DNA from: Pedobacter sp. FW305-3-2-15-E-R2A2
Lineage (GTDB): Bacteria; Bacteroidota; Bacteroidia; Sphingobacteriales; Sphingobacteriaceae
Reading direction: 5' to 3'
DNA length: 64,000 nucleotides
Assembly (NCBI RefSeq): GCF_038446955.1
Contig: NZ_CP151803.1
Coordinates: forward strand, 2,790,001 to 2,854,000
The notes under the pieces were generated by a model. It saw nothing but the letters and a program-made list of their open reading frames with translations. It did not search any database and was not told the DNA's origin. A program made the position numbers and the translations under genes. This document shows, in pieces, positions 56,371-64,000 of the stretch (the stretch's first letter is position 1; each line of letters starts with the position of its first letter).

Positions 56371-59300
56371 ATGCTTAGAAAATTTACTACACATTTGTTC
56401 TTTTGCCTGCTGATGTTATCAGTATCGGCAAAGTCCTGGGCCCAAACATCGGAGATCACAGGGATTGTAAAAGATGAAACCGGGCTCCCTTTGCTGGGTG
56501 CCTCCATACTTTTACTCAATACTAAAACCAATGAAAAGAAGGGGATCATGGTCAACTCCGAGGGCAAGTTCCAGATCAAGGGGCTTTCTGCAAATGTACC
56601 TTACAGCATCAGTGCCTCATTTATTGGTTATGTCACCAAAACAATAGATAATTATGTACTCAAGGCGGGCGAACAGGCCACTTTGCTGATCCAGTTGAAT
56701 CCCACTTCTACCTCCTTGACAGACGTGGTGATTGTAGGTTATGGAAGTCAGAAGAAGAAGGATGTAACGACTTCTATTGCGAGCATTAAAGCCGCTGATC
56801 TCGAAAACCAGCCCATTAGCAATGCCGCAGAGGCAATGGTTGGGAAAATGGCCGGGGTACAGGTGTCCCAGGGGTCGGGAACTCCCGGAGGGGCACTGGC
56901 AATTAAAGTTCGTGGGGTCGGTACGATCACTGCAGGTTCAAATCCCCTGTATGTAATTGATGGAGTACCCATCTCCAATGATAACATCAATACCTTAAAT
57001 ACAAACGATATCGCCTCTATTGAGGTGTTAAAAGATGCCTCATCTGCCGCAATCTACGGTTCCAGAGGATCTAACGGAGTGGTCTTGATTACTACGAAAC
57101 AAGGTAAGAACGGGATTTCAACCATCAATGTAAACAGTTATACCGGCTGGCAGTCGTTGGCACACAAAATTGAGATGATGGATGCTTACCAGTATGCGCA
57201 AATGGTGTTAGAATCCAGAAATAACTCGTATACAGATGCAATGGAGTCGATCAATAGAAAGAAAGTTGCCCAGGGATTGCCTGTGGTTAATTTTAGTGTG
57301 AACGATAACAATGGCCTCCGTCTGTTTAATACCGCCAACAACACCAATACGGTAATGCCATTGGAGGTTTTGCCCTATTTACAAGGTCAGCAGGGTTTAA
57401 CGAATACCGACTGGCAGGATCAGGTTTTTAGAACTGCACCGATACAAAACCATTCCATCTCTGCTGCAGGCGGAAGTGAGCTCTTAAAATATTATGGTTC
57501 ACTGGAGTATTTTGATCAGGATGGGATCGTTTTAAATAGCGGTTTCAAGCGTTATAGTGGCAGGTTAAACCTGGAAGGAAAAAAAGGTGTGGTCAGATAT
57601 GGCGTTAATTTCAGCCCCTCTGTTATCAATGAGAAAAAAGTGAACGCTAACGGTGCTTACAATGCTAACGGTGGTGGTATTGTGGCTTCGGCCCTGCATT
57701 ACTCGCCAATTTTCCCGGTATACAATACTGATGGAAGTTATAGTTTTGCCCAAAACTCCTGGAGCCCTGGCACGATTACCACCTTGCCAAACAATACTAC
57801 TGCAAGCGGTAACGGAGAAACACAGGCCTGGAACCCGGTGGCATTGGCGATGCTTCAAAAGGATGATGTCGCTGCAACCAGAATGACGGGTAGTGCCTTC
57901 CTCGAAGCAGAAGTATTAAAGGATTTAAAATATAAAGTTCAGCTTGGTATTGACCTGTTTAATAGTTCTGAAGATATTTTCAGGCCATCAACCCTTCCGC
58001 AATCCAATACCGCCGGAAATCCATTGTCGGATGCAACAGGTTCTTCGCGCACGATAAAAGAAACCAACTGGTTGTTGGAGCAAACCTTAAACTATACGAA
58101 AACTATAGGAGACCATAACCTGAATGCGTTGATCGGCTGGTCTACGCAAAAAGACGATTTAAGCGGGAATTATGCTTTTGCTTCCAAAGGCTTTATCAGT
58201 GATCAGGTAGAATTTATAAAAGCAGGTATCGTAACGAATGGAACCGCGACCAGAACACAGTGGGCCTTAGCTTCAGGTATTGCAAGGTTGCAGTATAGCT
58301 ATAAAGGAAAGTATTTATTTACTGGTTCGGTAAGGGCGGATGGTTCCTCAAAATTTGGAAAGAACAACAAATGGGGGTATTTCCCTTCTGCATCCGTTGG
58401 CTGGAGGTTATCTGAAGAAGAATTTCTTAAAAAATCAGAGTCGATATCTGATCTGAAACTAAGGGCCAGTTATGGTTTAACAGGTAACTTTAACATCCCA
58501 AATTACGCGGCTCAGGGTTCTATGAATAATTATGGTTATGTATTTGGTGGTACTACACCTGGCGTGATTAACGGAGCCGCTCCAATTGCACAACCCAATG
58601 ATAACCTGCAATGGGAAAAAACAGCACAGTTAAACCTGGGTTTTGATGCCGCTTTCTTCAAAAATCAGCTGACTTTATCTGTTGATGTTTACAATAGCAA
58701 TACCAACAACCTTTTATTGGATGTTCCGGTTCCTATCTCTACAGGTTTTTCAACTGAATTGAAAAATATTGGCAAGGTAAACAATAAAGGGATCGATATT
58801 AATTTGGGTACACAGCAGCAATTTGGTGCAGTGAAATGGACCGCAAGTGGAAACTTCTCTAAAAATATAAACAAGGTAGTGGAGTTGGGACCGGGTAATG
58901 CCGATATCATCAAAACAGGTTCTGTAGCTAACGCTTATTTTATCACAAGAGTAGGAGAGCCTATCGGATCTTATTATTTGCCGGTAGTTTTAGGGGTATT
59001 TAAAAATCAGGCGGAAGTTGATGCCTATCCTCATTATACAGATACTCAAGGCAACTATGACCTGAATACTTCTAAACCAGGTGATTTTAAGTTTAAAGAT
59101 GTGGATGGCGATGGCATCATTGATTTGACGAAAGACCGTGAAATCGTAGGAAATTACTTACCTAAATTTACGTATGGCTTTGCGACTTCTGCCGAGTACA
59201 AAGGCATCGATTTAAATGTCTCTATGCAGGGCGTTCATGGAAATAAAATCCTGAATCTTTCCCGCAGGTATTTTGCAAATAAAGAAGGGAATATGAACAA

Positions 59301-59664
59301 TATGCTGAGCTCGCTGGACCGTTGGGTTTCAGAAAGCAATCCAGGCAGTGGCCAGGATGTAAGGGCAAACCGTGCTGCCAAAGGAAGTAACGGTACCACA
59401 TCTACCTGGCATGTTGAAAACGGATCATATTTACGCATCCGTAATATCGCGCTGGGTTATACACTGCCTGCAAACTTTGTGAAGCGCGCATCCTTAACTA
59501 AAGTGAGGTTATATGTGTCGATGCAGAACCCTTTTACTTTTACCAAATACACGGGATATAATCCGGAAGTGACCAACAGGGCTGATGCCACTACAAATGG
59601 AGAAGATTATGGCGTATATCCAACTGCTAAAACAACATCAATAGGCATTAATATCACTTTATAA
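56371..59664 (+). CDS. SusC/RagA-family TonB-dependent transporter without STN domain
   Basis: 1097 residues. The signal peptide (ending SWAQ) leads directly into the carboxypeptidase-like domain (ITGIVKDETGLPLLGASILL, about 28-110). The plug follows with LYVIDGVPI and IASIEVLKDASSAAIYGSRGSNGVV, then the barrel, ending SIGINITL. It imports a substrate together with the SusD partner encoded about 100 bp downstream. No STN domain is present between the signal peptide and the sandwich domain, although a FecR/sigma pair is encoded just upstream. Confidence 0.95.
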   Translation: MLRKFTTHLFFCLLMLSVSAKSWAQTSEITGIVKDETGLPLLGASILLLNTKTNEKKGIMVNSEGKFQIKGLSANVPYSISASFIGYVTKTIDNYVLKAGEQATLLIQLNPTSTSLTDVVIVGYGSQKKKDVTTSIASIKAADLENQPISNAAEAMVGKMAGVQVSQGSGTPGGALAIKVRGVGTITAGSNPLYVIDGVPISNDNINTLNTNDIASIEVLKDASSAAIYGSRGSNGVVLITTKQGKNGISTINVNSYTGWQSLAHKIEMMDAYQYAQMVLESRNNSYTDAMESINRKKVAQGLPVVNFSVNDNNGLRLFNTANNTNTVMPLEVLPYLQGQQGLTNTDWQDQVFRTAPIQNHSISAAGGSELLKYYGSLEYFDQDGIVLNSGFKRYSGRLNLEGKKGVVRYGVNFSPSVINEKKVNANGAYNANGGGIVASALHYSPIFPVYNTDGSYSFAQNSWSPGTITTLPNNTTASGNGETQAWNPVALAMLQKDDVAATRMTGSAFLEAEVLKDLKYKVQLGIDLFNSSEDIFRPSTLPQSNTAGNPLSDATGSSRTIKETNWLLEQTLNYTKTIGDHNLNALIGWSTQKDDLSGNYAFASKGFISDQVEFIKAGIVTNGTATRTQWALASGIARLQYSYKGKYLFTGSVRADGSSKFGKNNKWGYFPSASVGWRLSEEEFLKKSESISDLKLRASYGLTGNFNIPNYAAQGSMNNYGYVFGGTTPGVINGAAPIAQPNDNLQWEKTAQLNLGFDAAFFKNQLTLSVDVYNSNTNNLLLDVPVPISTGFSTELKNIGKVNNKGIDINLGTQQQFGAVKWTASGNFSKNINKVVELGPGNADIIKTGSVANAYFITRVGEPIGSYYLPVVLGVFKNQAEVDAYPHYTDTQGNYDLNTSKPGDFKFKDVDGDGIIDLTKDREIVGNYLPKFTYGFATSAEYKGIDLNVSMQGVHGNKILNLSRRYFANKEGNMNNMLSSLDRWVSESNPGSGQDVRANRAAKGSNGTTSTWHVENGSYLRIRNIALGYTLPANFVKRASLTKVRLYVSMQNPFTFTKYTGYNPEVTNRADATTNGEDYGVYPTAKTTSIGINITL

Positions 59665-59770
59665 AATATAAACAGATGAAACCATCGTGATCTTACAGAT
59701 CACTTAACGAAATGAACGTTAAGATCATGATAGCTTCATAACCATTAAATAAAAATATAAACAGATGAAA
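59663..59770 (+). repeat. Direct repeat and paired hairpins between susC- and susD-like genes
   Basis: The 19-base AAAATATAAACAGATGAAA occurs at 59663-59681 and again, unchanged, at 59752-59770, where it supplies the SusD start codon. The first copy gives a four-codon frame, Met-Lys-Pro-Ser-stop. Between the copies are two short stems, GTGATC/GATCAC (59687-59703) and CTTAACG/CGTTAAG (59703-59723). Confidence 0.7.
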
Positions 59771-61135
59771 ACATATATCATATCAATCCTGACTTGTGGT
59801 TTAATGATAACCGCCACATCATGCAAAAAGTTCCTGGATTTAAAACCGCTCGATTCCTATACGGAGAATACCTTTTATAACGATGAAAAAGGATTACAGG
59901 GAGGGCTGATCAGCTGTTATGATGCTTTGCAGACCGACAGTCTTTATGGAAATAATTTATTGACATTGGGCGAGCTCAGGGGAGATAACCTGATCGATAA
60001 TGATCCAGGATCGGGAGCAGGTGTCCGCAACCAGATCGAAGTGTTCTCTGAAACTTCTGCCAATAGCATTCTTTCTGGCACATGGATGGGGCATTACAAG
60101 GCAATATACCGTTGTAATATCATTTTAGACCGTGCGCCGGCAATTAGTATGAGCGAGACGGCTAAAAATCAAATTATCGGACAGGCAAAGTTTATCAGGG
60201 CCTTAAGTTATTTTAATTTAACCCGCATCTGGGGAAATGTTCCTTTGGTGCTTAAAGTTCAAAAAACAGAAGAGGCCAGGGAAAATACCCGTGCTACAGC
60301 TGCGCAGGTTTATCAGCAGGTGATTGATGATTTAACCGATGCGGCCTTAAAACTTCCAACATCATGGCCTGATGCCCAGCGCGGAAGGGCTACGAGTTAT
60401 GCAGCGACAGCGATACTTGGTAAGGTTTACCTTTACCAGAAAAAATTCGATCTGGTAGAGACTACGCTGAAACCCGTGGTTACAGCGATTTATGCAAGAG
60501 CAATATTGGATACTGTTCCGCAAACTAAAACTTTCCCCAATAACATGAAAACCAGCAAGGATATCATTTTTGCAGTTCAATATTTATCAGGTGGAGTAAA
60601 AGAATTTGTAAATCAGGATAACCGCTACAGAAATAACAACAATACCAATATCATTAATATTCCTCAGGCCTTATTTGAAACAAGCGATAACCGTAAGGCC
60701 TTAGTTGCCTTAACCGGAACTGGAGGCAGGCCGGGTAAATTTAATACGCCACAGGTCAATAATGAAACCAGTAGTGATTTTCCGGTGATTCGCTGTGCTG
60801 ATGTTTTACTGATGTATGCTGAAGCATTAAATGAAACTTCTTACGGAAACACTGAAGCATTTAAAGCGCTGAATGCGGTGCGTTTGAATGCTGTTGCCTC
60901 TGCGAAAACGCCGGCTATATTGACTTCGCAGAGCGAATTCAGGACTGCTGTGTATCTGGAAAGGCGATTGGAGCTGGCCCTGGAAGCGGACCGTTGGTTT
61001 GACATCGTAAGAACAAGCCAAATGAATGTGATTTTTCCTGGCATCCCGTCTTTTAGAAGTATCTATCCGGTTCCGCAGGTTGAAATTGACAATGTTAATA
61101 ATAAAAGTGGCTATCAGAATGCTGGCTATAATTAA
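59765..61135 (+). CDS. SusD/RagB-family substrate-binding lipoprotein
   Basis: 456 residues. A lipobox is visible at TATSCKKFLDLKPLDSY. The N-terminal SusD pattern (NTFYNDEKGLQGGLISCYDAL) is followed by helical repeats (IIGQAKFIRALSYFNLTRIWGNVPLV) and the C-terminal RagB/SusD signature (DVLLMYAEALNET, RRLELALEADRWFDIVRT). It works with the SusC encoded just upstream. A strong terminator follows the stop, so it is the last gene of the locus. Confidence 0.93.
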   Translation: MKTYIISILTCGLMITATSCKKFLDLKPLDSYTENTFYNDEKGLQGGLISCYDALQTDSLYGNNLLTLGELRGDNLIDNDPGSGAGVRNQIEVFSETSANSILSGTWMGHYKAIYRCNIILDRAPAISMSETAKNQIIGQAKFIRALSYFNLTRIWGNVPLVLKVQKTEEARENTRATAAQVYQQVIDDLTDAALKLPTSWPDAQRGRATSYAATAILGKVYLYQKKFDLVETTLKPVVTAIYARAILDTVPQTKTFPNNMKTSKDIIFAVQYLSGGVKEFVNQDNRYRNNNNTNIINIPQALFETSDNRKALVALTGTGGRPGKFNTPQVNNETSSDFPVIRCADVLLMYAEALNETSYGNTEAFKALNAVRLNAVASAKTPAILTSQSEFRTAVYLERRLELALEADRWFDIVRTSQMNVIFPGIPSFRSIYPVPQVEIDNVNNKSGYQNAGYN

Positions 61136-61150
61136 TTAGTCTTAGAATTT

Positions 61151-61180
61151 GACCGGTACCTTTTAAGGTGCCGGTCTTTT
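61151..61180 (+). terminator. Rho-independent terminator after susD-like gene
   Basis: Stem GACCGGTACCTT (61151-61162) with AAGGTGCCGGTC (61165-61176), containing one G-T pair and a two-base loop, followed by TTTT. Confidence 0.85.
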
Positions 61181-61216
61181 ATAGCTTGATCACCTCTAAA
61201 AAACAATCATATTCGA

Positions 61217-62476
61217 ATGAACATGAGATTCCTTTTCCTTTTAATCTGCGGCTGTCTTTTCAGTCTAAGTGTCTGTGCACAAGTACAACAGCAGCCAAAC
61301 CCACAATATCAGCTCAAAACTACATTTAACCCTGTTCAATACAAGAACTTCTATCTGCTTAGCTTATTGCAGCAGGATCAGGCGGTAAAACAAGTGATTA
61401 AAAATGATCCTGAGCTGAGCACATTGTTTAAAAACAGAACCCTGAAAATAGCCGATGCCCTTAAGAAATGTGCTAGCGACATCGCTTGCTTCGCCGCTGC
61501 CTTTAAATTCACTGAAGATGAAATTGCGACGGTAAGTCTTCGATTAGGCCATATTTTTAAACAAGGTGCTGCTTTAAATGCCCTGCTGAAGAATGATGTT
61601 ATTCCTTCCGGTTGTTATGCCTTATATGGTAATTTCAAACCTGAAGAAATGCTGGCCAAAGCCTGGGCTCAGGATGCGAAAGCAATTAACCACACGATTG
61701 AAGTTTATGTGGAAGGTGCCAAAGCCAACTATCCGAAAATAGATTCTATAGGATTTAACGTGAAGGATAAAAGCTACCCGGAACTGGTGAATACCAATGC
61801 TTTATTGAGCTTGAACACCAACAATAGTTTGTTCTTTGAGCCCTCCATGCAGTTTGCGCTGATTGCCCTGGAAATTAACGAACGGAATGATGCGGGAGAT
61901 TATGAGCCGATGGTGAATACCGTCAACAAAGCAAGCCTCAGCGCTATAAAAAAGACAAACTTTGGTAAATATAAATACAGCCTGATATTGGTGCCGGGTG
62001 AAGGGCCTGAAGAGCATGACACAGAATTAAGTGCGGGTGGAATGTTGCGCTGCCGGCTGGCGGTAGAACAATACAAGAATGGAATGGCTCCCTTTATTAT
62101 GGTCTCAGGTGGGAGGGTTCATCCCTATAAAACGAAGTACAGCGAGGCTTATGAAATGAAGAAGTTCTTAATGAATACCTTGCAAATTCCTGAAAGCGTA
62201 ATTATTATGGAGCCTCATGCCAGGCACACTACGACGAACCTCCGCAATGCGGCCCGGATCATGTTCAGATACGGCATGCCCATGGATAAAGCGGCATTAA
62301 CCGTTACGGTTAATTCTCAAAGCAGGTACATTAGTGAGGTGATGCCTCAGCGCTGCATCAAAGAACTCGGATATGAACCTTATCGGTTAGGGAAACGTTT
62401 GTCGGACACGGCACTGGAGTTTTTTCCAAATGTGATGTCATTACAAATTGATTTTGATGAACCTATGGATCCATAA
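61217..62476 (+). CDS. Exported YdcF/ElyC-like DUF218 protein
   Basis: 419 residues with a signal peptide (MNMRFLFLLICGCLFSLSVCAQ). The N-terminal 230 residues are mostly helical and not recognised. The C-terminal domain shows the DUF218 pattern: LILVPGEGPEE, LRCRLAVEQYKNG, FIMVSGG, then EAYEMKKFLMNTLQIPESVII and HARHTTTNLRNAARIM. DUF218 proteins are poorly characterised; E. coli relatives affect envelope and peptidoglycan homeostasis. This exported long form is common in Bacteroidota. It follows a terminator and is probably a single transcription unit. Confidence 0.78.
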   Translation: MNMRFLFLLICGCLFSLSVCAQVQQQPNPQYQLKTTFNPVQYKNFYLLSLLQQDQAVKQVIKNDPELSTLFKNRTLKIADALKKCASDIACFAAAFKFTEDEIATVSLRLGHIFKQGAALNALLKNDVIPSGCYALYGNFKPEEMLAKAWAQDAKAINHTIEVYVEGAKANYPKIDSIGFNVKDKSYPELVNTNALLSLNTNNSLFFEPSMQFALIALEINERNDAGDYEPMVNTVNKASLSAIKKTNFGKYKYSLILVPGEGPEEHDTELSAGGMLRCRLAVEQYKNGMAPFIMVSGGRVHPYKTKYSEAYEMKKFLMNTLQIPESVIIMEPHARHTTTNLRNAARIMFRYGMPMDKAALTVTVNSQSRYISEVMPQRCIKELGYEPYRLGKRLSDTALEFFPNVMSLQIDFDEPMDP

Positions 62477-62574
62477 AGACGACGATTTTTGCCGTAATAA
62501 ATAAGATATAGCACATCCTAATCGAAAACTTTTAGGATATTAGAAATCTCTACTTAACAGGTGCTGTTTAATTT

Positions 62575-63261
62575 ATGAAAAAAGGTAAATGCTGTGATCT
62601 TGAAACCTGCATGATGTGCAGAATGGTGCTGAAGGAATGGAAGTCTGCAATCGACAATAACCGTAAAAATTTTATTGCAAAAAAAGGAGAGCTGATCATC
62701 AGAGAAGGCGATCCGGTAACAGGGATGTACTTTGTCCAAAATGGAAATGTTAAAGTGCATAAACATTGGGGCGAGAAAGAACTGATTGTACGCTTTGCCA
62801 ACTCGGGTAAAATCTTTGGTCATCGTGGTTTAGGGACCAGTAGCTCCGTTTATCCTATTTCTGCTACTGCACTTGAAGAAACCTCTCTTTGTTTTATCGA
62901 CCTGGAATTTTTTATCGCTACTTTAAAGGTAAACCATGATTTTGCCTTTAACCTCATGCTATTCTATGCAGATGAACTGCAGGAATCAGAAAAGAAAATG
63001 CGTAACCTGGCCTTGATGTCTGTAAAAAGCAGGCTTGCCGTGGCCTTATTACAATTAAAAGATCAGTTTGGTCTTAATGAGGCCGGTCAGCTAAATATAG
63101 AATTGAGCAAGCAGGATCTTGCGGCGTTCACTGGTGCAACGTACGAAACGGTATTCCGGATGACCACTGAATTGGTCAATGAAAAACTGATCTCTTTGTC
63201 GGGAAAGAACATACATATTGTAGATGAAGTAAAATTAAGATTCCTTACTCAGGAATCTTAA
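62575..63261 (+). CDS. Crp/Fnr-family transcriptional regulator with N-terminal Cys cluster
   Basis: 228 residues. A cyclic-nucleotide-binding-like beta-barrel spans about 35-125 (KKGELIIREGDPVTGMYFVQNGNVKVHKHW). A dimerisation helix and a winged helix-turn-helix follow (about 165-215: ELSKQDLAAFTGATYETVFRMTTEL). The N-terminus carries four Cys at positions 6, 7, 12 and 15 (CCDLETCMMC). A Cys cluster before the barrel recalls Fnr-type iron-sulfur sensors, but the spacing is not that of E. coli FNR, and no central Cys is evident. Oxygen or redox sensing is therefore only possible. It is transcribed convergently with the small membrane-protein gene. Confidence 0.88.
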   Translation: MKKGKCCDLETCMMCRMVLKEWKSAIDNNRKNFIAKKGELIIREGDPVTGMYFVQNGNVKVHKHWGEKELIVRFANSGKIFGHRGLGTSSSVYPISATALEETSLCFIDLEFFIATLKVNHDFAFNLMLFYADELQESEKKMRNLALMSVKSRLAVALLQLKDQFGLNEAGQLNIELSKQDLAAFTGATYETVFRMTTELVNEKLISLSGKNIHIVDEVKLRFLTQES

Positions 63262-63266
63262 TCCAC

Positions 63267-63683
63267 TTAAAACTTGTAGCCTATCCCTATCCCCGCATTC
63301 CATTTTCCATCTTTGCTGTTCGTTTTAGCATTGTAATACAGTGGAACCTGAATGGCGAGATGATTGTAAATGGTCGTAATACCAACACCCAGATTGGGGG
63401 TAAGTATTGAATTTTGTGGGGCACCTGTCGCGACTTTGTCTTTCTTAATGCGTAAGCTGGGTAATAATCCAACCAATACCGATAGTGGTTTTTTAGAGAA
63501 TTTGATGGCCGGTCCGGTACAATTGAGGTAGGCCCCCTGGTCTACATAACCTGCAACAATTACACCCTCAAAAAGAGTAGCCCTGGTCTGTACGGAGTTG
63601 CCATTGTTTTGTGATTTTGCGGTTAAAGTCAGCGCACAAAGACTAAAGAAGAGGTAAACTGATTTTTTGTAAAGATTTGTCAT
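63267..63683 (-). CDS. Small exported, outer-membrane beta-barrel-like protein
   Basis: 138 residues with a signal peptide (about 1-24, ending AKSQ). The mature part has alternating hydrophobic strands and ends GKWNAGIGIGYKF, the terminal Phe typical of outer-membrane barrels. At about 110 mature residues it is short for a complete barrel, so it may be a small porin-like protein or a truncated one. No further function can be read. It lies 9 bp downstream of the MobA-like gene on the same strand. Confidence 0.6.
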   Translation of the reverse strand: MTNLYKKSVYLFFSLCALTLTAKSQNNGNSVQTRATLFEGVIVAGYVDQGAYLNCTGPAIKFSKKPLSVLVGLLPSLRIKKDKVATGAPQNSILTPNLGVGITTIYNHLAIQVPLYYNAKTNSKDGKWNAGIGIGYKF

Positions 63684-63692
63684 ATGAAAAGT

Positions 63693-64000
63693 TTAAATGG
63701 TGGCGGTATTGTGATTATTGAAAGTTTGAATATTACTGATGGGAAGGGTTTTGTAATTGCCCTTTTTAATGAGTTTGTATAGGGAGAAACCGGATAAATT
63801 ACCTTGTTCCAGTTGCTGGTTGAGTTTTTTTAAAGTGGCAGAAGGGTAGATGGCACATAAAGGTTCCATAAAATCTTCCTGTGCATATACATAATAGTCG
63901 TAGCATGGAAATGTGAGTGTATGCTCCAGCAGCTCTTTTAAGGTTTCTATATCCATTTCGATCATGTCACAAGCGAGAAGCAGGAGGTCATCATTCGGGT
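63693..64000 (-). CDS. MobA-like molybdenum cofactor guanylyltransferase (C-terminal part)
   Basis: The reading frame is open to the right edge, so the true start is outside the window. At the edge it reads NDDLLLLACDM, the strand with the metal-binding Asp of MobA-type nucleotidyltransferases. It continues with EPLCAIYPSATLKKLNQQLEQGN, the C-terminal pattern of that family. MobA attaches GMP to the molybdopterin cofactor for some molybdoenzymes. About 100 residues are visible, roughly half of a typical protein. The internal ATG at 63965 is not the start. Related nucleotidyltransferases cannot be fully excluded from this fragment. Confidence 0.7.
   Translation of the reverse strand, partial: PNDDLLLLACDMIEMDIETLKELLEHTLTFPCYDYYVYAQEDFMEPLCAIYPSATLKKLNQQLEQGNLSGFSLYKLIKKGNYKTLPISNIQTFNNHNTATI

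Overview
The window looks like a chromosomal segment from a Sphingobacteriaceae-type Bacteroidota, most like Pedobacter. The signs are three SusC/SusD loci, two ECF sigma/FecR pairs, lipoproteins with Cys-Lys-Lys after the signal peptide, a DUF6266 protein, DUF6443/DUF5977-type YD-repeat proteins, few clear Shine-Dalgarno sites and TAnnTTTG-like promoter elements. This assignment rests on gene families read by eye, not on a database search. No rRNA, tRNA, CRISPR array or transposase was seen.

1-10559 is the right-hand end of a hybrid NRPS / trans-AT polyketide cluster that enters from the left edge. It holds a terminal NRPS module (end of an epimerisation domain, then C-A-PCP-TE), an EctB-like 2,4-diaminobutyrate aminotransferase, an AT-ER fusion (malonyl AT plus PfaD-type enoyl reductase), a JmjC/cupin-like Fe(II)/2-oxoglutarate oxygenase, a second discrete AT that resembles the proofreading acyl hydrolases, and an Sfp-type phosphopantetheinyl transferase. 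The AT and ER would serve PKS modules lying outside the window, and the aminotransferase could supply Dab for a cationic peptide.

10629-19747 holds an ECF sigma factor with a four-helix membrane partner, a decayed alpha/beta hydrolase, a large secreted GH127-type glycosidase (reverse strand), and a forward pair of exported peptidases (S9 and an M61 without a PDZ domain). 19810-27931 is a reverse-strand SusC/SusD operon with a fasciclin-like and a second lipoprotein, then an RteC-like gene and a periplasmic cupin. 28117-36808 is a forward ECF sigma, FecR, STN-SusC, SusD and DUF1735/DUF4361 lipoprotein locus. 37040-39309 has two unrecognised exported proteins.

39393-47277 is the most unusual part. 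A two-gene YD-repeat/RHS locus ends in a lipase-like C-terminal domain and is followed 2 bp later by a small three-helix membrane protein, which fits a polymorphic toxin with its immunity protein. The locus is AT-rich and flanked by imperfect direct repeats of about 110 bp. Each repeat carries the last codons of a DUF1801 gene and its palindromic terminator. The right copy contains a perfect 50-bp palindrome. Next to it is a single-gene DUF4011-helicase-Vsr-DUF3320 protein, the architecture described as the Hhe anti-phage system, so this stretch may be a small conflict/defence island.

52778-64000 holds a DUF6266 protein, a DUF1349 protein, a second ECF sigma/FecR/SusC/SusD locus, a YdcF-like protein, a Crp/Fnr regulator with an N-terminal Cys cluster, a small outer-membrane-like protein and the end of a MobA-like nucleotidyltransferase running off the right edge.
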